The position numbers and the translations under genes are program-made. DNA of 10,452 nt, from NCBI GenBank assembly GCA_013043915.1, contig JABEVH010000065.1, forward strand, positions 1-10,452, read 5' to 3'. Shown in pieces: positions 7,435 through 10,452 of the stretch (positions within the stretch are counted from its first letter, which is position 1; each line of letters begins with the position of its first letter). The notes beneath the pieces are model-generated. The model saw nothing but the letters and a program-made list of their open reading frames with translations, was not told the origin of the DNA and did no database searches. Origin of the DNA: Pseudomonadales bacterium. Lineage in GTDB: Bacteria; Pseudomonadota; Gammaproteobacteria; Pseudomonadales; Moraxellaceae.

Positions 7435-8892
7435 TCACCTGCCCTCCGTGGAATGCGTATCCAATACCCAGGTATCTTTGGTGCCACCCCCTTGCGATGA
7501 ATTAACGACCAGGGAACCTTCACGCAGGGCAACTCGTGTCAACCCACCCGGAACGATGTGAATGTCCGCACCAGAGAGAACAAAGGGGCGCAGATCGATG
7601 TGTCGGGGAGCAATACCTTCGTCCACATAAGTTGGGCAAGTTGAAAGTGCAAGGGTAGGCTGGGCGATGTAGGCTTCAGGATTGAGTTCCAGTTTGTGAC
7701 GGAAATCAGCTAGCTCTCGCGAAGAAGCGCTAGGCCCCACCAACATCCCATAGCCTCCGGATCCGTTGACTTCTTTGATGACCAATTCAGCGAGGTGATC
7801 GAGGGTATAGGCCAGACTTTCAGGATCACGGCAGGCGTAAGTAGGCACATTGTTAAGCAAGGGCTCTTCATTAAGATAGAACCGTGTCATTTCAGGCACG
7901 TAGGGGTAAATCGACTTGTCATCAGCAAAGCCATTGCCCACGGCATTGACGATGCCTACCTGACCAGCAAGGTAAGTACTCATCAAACCGGGGGTCCCCA
8001 GCATAGAGTCCTGTCGGAAGACCGTTGGATCAAGGTATTCATCATCAATACGGCGATAAATAACATCCACTTTCTCCAAGCCACCCGTCGTACGCATATA
8101 GACTCTATGGTCGCGTACCACAAGATCGGCACCTTCAACCAGTTCAACACCCATCTGCTGGGCCAGAAATGCGTGCTCGAAATAGGCGGAGTTATACCTG
8201 CCAGGTGTAAGGACAACGACTGTAGGTTTTCCACTGGCATTGGGTGCTGCATCACAAAGCACTTGGTGCAGAAGGTCAGGGTAATGATGAATGGGTGCTA
8301 TCGGTTGATGGATAAACAGCTCAGGAAATAGTCGCATCATCATCTTGCGATTTTCCAGCATATAGGAGACACCGGAGGGGGTACGAAGATTATCTTCCAG
8401 TACAAAATAGCGGCCATCACCATGCCGAACGATATCAATGCCGGCAATATGGGCGTGCACGCTATGAGGCAAGTGCAAGCCCTGCATACAGGGTTGATAA
8501 TGCGGGTGGTTTAACAGCGTACTGGCGGGCAGGATGCCAGCTTTAACAATATTTTTTTCATGATAAATATCGTCAAGAAAAGCATTCAATACTTGTGCGC
8601 GTTGCCTAAGACCACGCTCCAGGTAAGTCCATTCATCCTGGCTTATGATGCGAGGTATGGTATCAAAGGGGATTAAACGCTCCCGACCTGTGCTGTCGCC
8701 ATAAACTGAGAAGGTAATTCCCATGCGATGAAAGAGTTGGGCTGCCTCCTCTCGTCGGGCGCGCATATCATCATCAGAATGTGCATGCAACCAGTCAGCA
8801 AAGCGACGATAGCTAGCACGAATTCGCCCTTTTCCGGCAAACATTTCATCAAAGCCCAAAACACATTCGGTACTGCTTTTCGATTTTGGCAT
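7435..8892 (-). CDS. Circularly permuted ATP-grasp protein (COG2308, DUF404/DUF407 type)
   Basis: Predicted ATP-dependent carboxylate-amine ligase, 485 aa, full length for the family. Characteristic blocks in order are GFDEMFAGKGRIRASYRRF (13-31), IPFDTIPRII (74-83), YFVLEDNLRTPSGVSYMLEN (162-181), LTPGRYNSAYFEHAFLAQQM (228-247), VIYRRIDDEYLDP (277-289), NAVGNGFADDKSIY (316-329), LVIKEVNGSGGYGMLVG (370-386), HIDLRPFVL (431-439) and VNSSQGGGTKDTWVL (463-477). The basic, glycine-rich and acidic residues in these blocks fit ATP/Mg binding in the permuted fold. The start is ATG 8892, with AGGAGA 4 nt upstream. It heads the alpha-E/Anbu operon. Genomic-context studies of amidoligases predict formation of a peptide-like product; the real substrates are unknown. 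A 30-bp dyad lies immediately before its ribosome binding site. Confidence 0.94.
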   Translation of the reverse strand: MPKSKSSTECVLGFDEMFAGKGRIRASYRRFADWLHAHSDDDMRARREEAAQLFHRMGITFSVYGDSTGRERLIPFDTIPRIISQDEWTYLERGLRQRAQVLNAFLDDIYHEKNIVKAGILPASTLLNHPHYQPCMQGLHLPHSVHAHIAGIDIVRHGDGRYFVLEDNLRTPSGVSYMLENRKMMMRLFPELFIHQPIAPIHHYPDLLHQVLCDAAPNASGKPTVVVLTPGRYNSAYFEHAFLAQQMGVELVEGADLVVRDHRVYMRTTGGLEKVDVIYRRIDDEYLDPTVFRQDSMLGTPGLMSTYLAGQVGIVNAVGNGFADDKSIYPYVPEMTRFYLNEEPLLNNVPTYACRDPESLAYTLDHLAELVIKEVNGSGGYGMLVGPSASSRELADFRHKLELNPEAYIAQPTLALSTCPTYVDEGIAPRHIDLRPFVLSGADIHIVPGGLTRVALREGSLVVNSSQGGGTKDTWVLDTHSTEGR

Positions 8893-8902
8893 GGCTTCTC
8901 CT

Positions 8903-8932
8903 AACTCTCCTACAGTTAACGCTAGGAGAGTT
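8903..8932 (-). promoter_or_regulatory. 30-bp dyad in the leader of the ATP-grasp/alpha-E/Anbu operon
   Basis: Ten-base arms (AACTCTCCTA at 8903-8912, TAGGAGAGTT at 8923-8932) are perfect inverted copies. The 10-nt spacer has a self-complementary GTTAAC (8915-8920) exactly at the centre, so 13 of 15 opposed pairs match. On the minus-strand mRNA the second arm ends directly before the ribosome binding site AGGAGA (8897-8902), and that arm contains another AGGAGA. It could be a repressor operator, an mRNA hairpin affecting translation or decay, or both. The symmetry is seen directly; the role is inference. It lacks a following U-tract, so it is not an intrinsic terminator. Confidence 0.6.
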
Positions 8933-9035
8933 GGAAAACCTATGCAGGCAACATGCCAGCTTAAAACCTGACATGTATCCTCGGAGTTGGGCCTAAACAG
9001 TGCAAAGGCTAGTGCATGTCAGAGTGTAACGATGC

Positions 9036-9236
9036 TTAATGGTGCAAATGCTCCTGCCTCGCTGATGCCCTCAGTCCTTCTTCTAAGGCATGCATGATTT
9101 TCAGAGTCGAATTCAGGGTTTGAGCTTCAATACTGTCATCAGGCATGAGGCGATCATGCATTTGCTGCAGTTGCTCAAGTTGCTGGTGAATAGCTTTGGC
9201 ATCTAGATTAGTGAGTGTGACGGTATGAGGTAGCAT
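9036..9236 (-). CDS. Small hypothetical protein, 66 aa
   Basis: I do not recognise this protein. The frame is open from ATG 9284, but ATG 9236 has GGAG 6 nt upstream, whereas 9284 has no ribosome binding site, so I use the shorter form beginning MLPHTVTLTNLD. It is soluble-looking, with no signal peptide, membrane segment or cysteine. Most of it (about 13-58) is predicted helical by eye, with two Leu/Gln/Glu-rich stretches, AIHQQLEQLQQMHDRLM and TLNSTLKIMHALEEGL, separated by PDDSIEAQ. This suggests a helical hairpin or short coiled coil. It ends with a His-containing tail, QEHLHH. It lies 66 nt downstream of the HMG-CoA lyase gene on the same strand and 143 nt upstream of the ATP-grasp gene, so it could belong to either transcript. 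The clear ribosome binding site and same-strand position support a real gene. Confidence 0.6.
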   Translation of the reverse strand: MLPHTVTLTNLDAKAIHQQLEQLQQMHDRLMPDDSIEAQTLNSTLKIMHALEEGLRASARQEHLHH

Positions 9237-9302
9237 GTTAATCTCCAATAACACGGTGTACTTCCAACATAGACCAGAGCGCATGGAGTTGCCAGTGTTA
9301 CC

Positions 9303-10238
9303 TTACGACCAAGCGCAATCCTGTTGTTGACTACGCAGCCAGATGCTGACTTTGCCCCCTAAGGTCTGCCCGGTGATGCTTGAGGCAAAAGCTACGGATT
9401 GTTGCAGCTTGTTGATATCAATGCCGGTGGAGTAGCCTTCCCGCTCACACAGGTAAACCAGATCTTCCGTAGCCACGTTGCCGGTTGCTTCTGTCACGTA
9501 ACGACAACCACCTAACCCACCAACACTGGCATCAAATCGATGTATGCCACAATCCAGGCCTGCTAAGGCAATGGCAAGGGCTTGGCCTCGGGTATCATGT
9601 AAATGCAAGCCAAGTCTGTCAGTGCCAGCGAGGGCAATCAGGGGCCGCAATAATTCACGGGCCAGTTTGGCACAACCTGCACCTGTGGTGTCAGAAATGA
9701 CCAGTTCATCAGCACCTAGCGTAAGCAGTTGCTCAGCCAGTATAAGAACATCGCTGACAGGGACAGGCCCCTTGTACGGGCAACCCATAGCCCCTGACAA
9801 GTAGACACGCATGCGCAGTCCGTCAGATTTGGCCTGTACCATGAGCTGTTTTACAACCGTCAGGGCAGAAGCTGTCGTCATATTCAGATTACGCTGGTTG
9901 AAATCATCCGTGGTTGCAAGGACAACCGCTAATTGCTGGTAGGGGAAAATCTTGGCGGAATCATAACCACGACGATTGGGAACCAAGGCGCTCAGGCCAC
10001 TGGAATCAAAGTCAGGACGTTCAGCCTTAAGGTAGGCAAATAAAGATTCTGTGAGCAAGGCTGCATCTGACATCTGGGGAACAGCACGGGGGCTGACAAA
10101 ACTGGTAACTTCAAGCTGTTTGATACCACTATCAAGCAGCGACCACGCCAGCGCCAGTTTATCCGCTGTACTGATGTTGCGCGGTTGATTTTGCAGGCCG
10201 TCGCGTAGCCCTACTTCCTGAATGATGACGTGATCCAT
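9303..10238 (-). CDS. mvaB: Hydroxymethylglutaryl-CoA lyase family protein
   Basis: TIM-barrel lyase of the HMGL family. Classical members split HMG-CoA into acetyl-CoA and acetoacetate in leucine breakdown. The product is 311 aa, normal length. Conserved features are GLRDGLQ with R12 and D13 (the family usually has GPRDGLQ), EVTSFVSPRAVPQM (43-56), metal ligands H212 and H214 in LHLHDTRGQ, the catalytic-loop Cys245 in SVGGLGGCRYV, and TGNVATEDLVYL (252-263). The loop normally reads GGCPYA, so Pro-to-Arg here is a departure, but all catalytic residues are kept. An in-frame TGA lies just upstream, so ATG 10238 is the first possible start, although no good ribosome binding site precedes it. No other leucine or isovalerate genes are in the window. 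The family is secure; the exact acyl-CoA substrate is less so. Confidence 0.85.
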   Translation of the reverse strand: MDHVIIQEVGLRDGLQNQPRNISTADKLALAWSLLDSGIKQLEVTSFVSPRAVPQMSDAALLTESLFAYLKAERPDFDSSGLSALVPNRRGYDSAKIFPYQQLAVVLATTDDFNQRNLNMTTASALTVVKQLMVQAKSDGLRMRVYLSGAMGCPYKGPVPVSDVLILAEQLLTLGADELVISDTTGAGCAKLARELLRPLIALAGTDRLGLHLHDTRGQALAIALAGLDCGIHRFDASVGGLGGCRYVTEATGNVATEDLVYLCEREGYSTGIDINKLQQSVAFASSITGQTLGGKVSIWLRSQQQDCAWS

Positions 10239-10452
10239 GCCGGAGACTCATGAGCCTTATTGACCGTCAAGGCTGCCAGATATACCGCCATGTGGTCAAC
10301 CCCACGACCGCGAGAATCCCCTCGCTTTCCGTCCCTACGGGATCTTCCATAGACCACAATCTTTTCAGTGGTAGACATGGGGAGGATTAGTGAATTAACA
10401 GAAGTTGGACAGTTTAGAAGCTAAATGATAAAAATATTCAAAAAAAAAAAAA
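10239..10452. other. Unassigned right-end region with nested inverted repeats and an A13 tract
   Basis: I recognise no gene here. It contains an 11-bp odd palindrome TTGACCGTCAA (10260-10270) flanked by AGCC/GGCT. It also has a 7-bp inverted pair TGTGGTC (10291-10297) / GACCACA (10352-10358) enclosing two side-by-side hairpins: GCGAG-AATCCC-CTCGC (10310-10325) and TTCCGT-CCCT-ACGGGA (10327-10342). Two short ORFs run through it: plus strand 10250-10390 (46 aa, GGAG 4 nt before ATG) and minus strand 10211-10378 (55 aa, Arg/Gly-rich, no ribosome binding site). After about 10395 it becomes AT-rich and ends in 13 A (10440-10452). The A-run may be the U-tract of a minus-strand terminator whose stem lies outside the window, or a contig-end homopolymer. 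Confidence 0.4.
10250..10390 (+). CDS. Possible small ORF, 46 aa, divergent from the HMG-CoA lyase gene
   Basis: The frame starts at ATG 10250 (MSLIDRQGCQIYRHVV...) with GGAG four bases upstream and ends at TAG 10388. The product has mixed, soluble composition and resembles nothing I can name. The ORF coincides with the nested inverted repeats, and the opposite strand is also open, so it may be a chance reading of a structured or repeated DNA element. Confidence 0.2.
   Translation: MSLIDRQGCQIYRHVVNPTTARIPSLSVPTGSSIDHNLFSGRHGED

Noticed and set aside
7795..8331. 178-aa open frame on the plus strand
   Set aside because: It lies wholly inside the well-supported ATP-grasp gene on the opposite strand and has no recognisable domain; treated as a shadow frame.
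10211..10378. 55-aa minus-strand frame, Arg/Gly-rich, overlapping the HMG-CoA lyase start
   Set aside because: No ribosome binding site, biased composition over an inverted-repeat region, and overlap with a solid gene; most likely not translated.
10440..10452. A13 tract as an intrinsic terminator
   Set aside because: It would be the U-tract of a minus-strand terminator, but the required hairpin would lie beyond the window, so it cannot be confirmed; an assembly-end homopolymer is equally possible.

Overview
The window looks like chromosome of a gammaproteobacterium. The block rsmD - two M16 proteases - divergent ftsY-ftsE is the arrangement I recall around ftsYEX in Pseudomonas-like genomes. 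Base composition looks roughly balanced. I see no insertion sequence, phage gene, CRISPR array, tRNA or rRNA. The organism call is inference from gene order; I cannot name a genus.

Layout. (1) 1-1749, minus strand: ftsE (runs off the left edge, nearly complete) and ftsY, the SRP receptor, with the ftsE ribosome binding site inside the end of ftsY. (2) 1857-5159, plus strand: a tight operon of two periplasmic M16B peptidase-family proteins and the 16S rRNA methyltransferase gene rsmD. The first protease has the zinc site HxxEH; the second has lost it but carries the R/Y substrate-binding pair, so they should form one heterodimer. (3) 5254-5787, plus strand: a small outer-membrane beta-barrel protein with its own likely promoter. 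(4) 5796-8892, minus strand: a three-gene operon of a circularly permuted ATP-grasp enzyme, an alpha-E helical protein and the proteasome-like peptidase Anbu, joined by 1-2 nt junctions. The transglutaminase-like gene often found in this cluster is absent. (5) 8893-9035: a gap holding a 30-bp near-perfect dyad that abuts the ATP-grasp ribosome binding site. (6) 9036-10238, minus strand: a 66-aa unknown protein and a divergent HMG-CoA lyase-family gene. (7) 10239-10452: no recognised gene, but nested inverted repeats, short ORFs open on both strands, and a run of 13 A at the window end.

The most interesting system is the ATP-grasp/alpha-E/Anbu operon. Published genomic-context work predicts that the ATP-grasp and alpha-E proteins make or attach a peptide-like tag or metabolite, which a self-compartmentalised Anbu peptidase may process. 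Its biochemical role remains largely unproven. Here it is reduced to three genes and has an unusual leader element that could control its translation.
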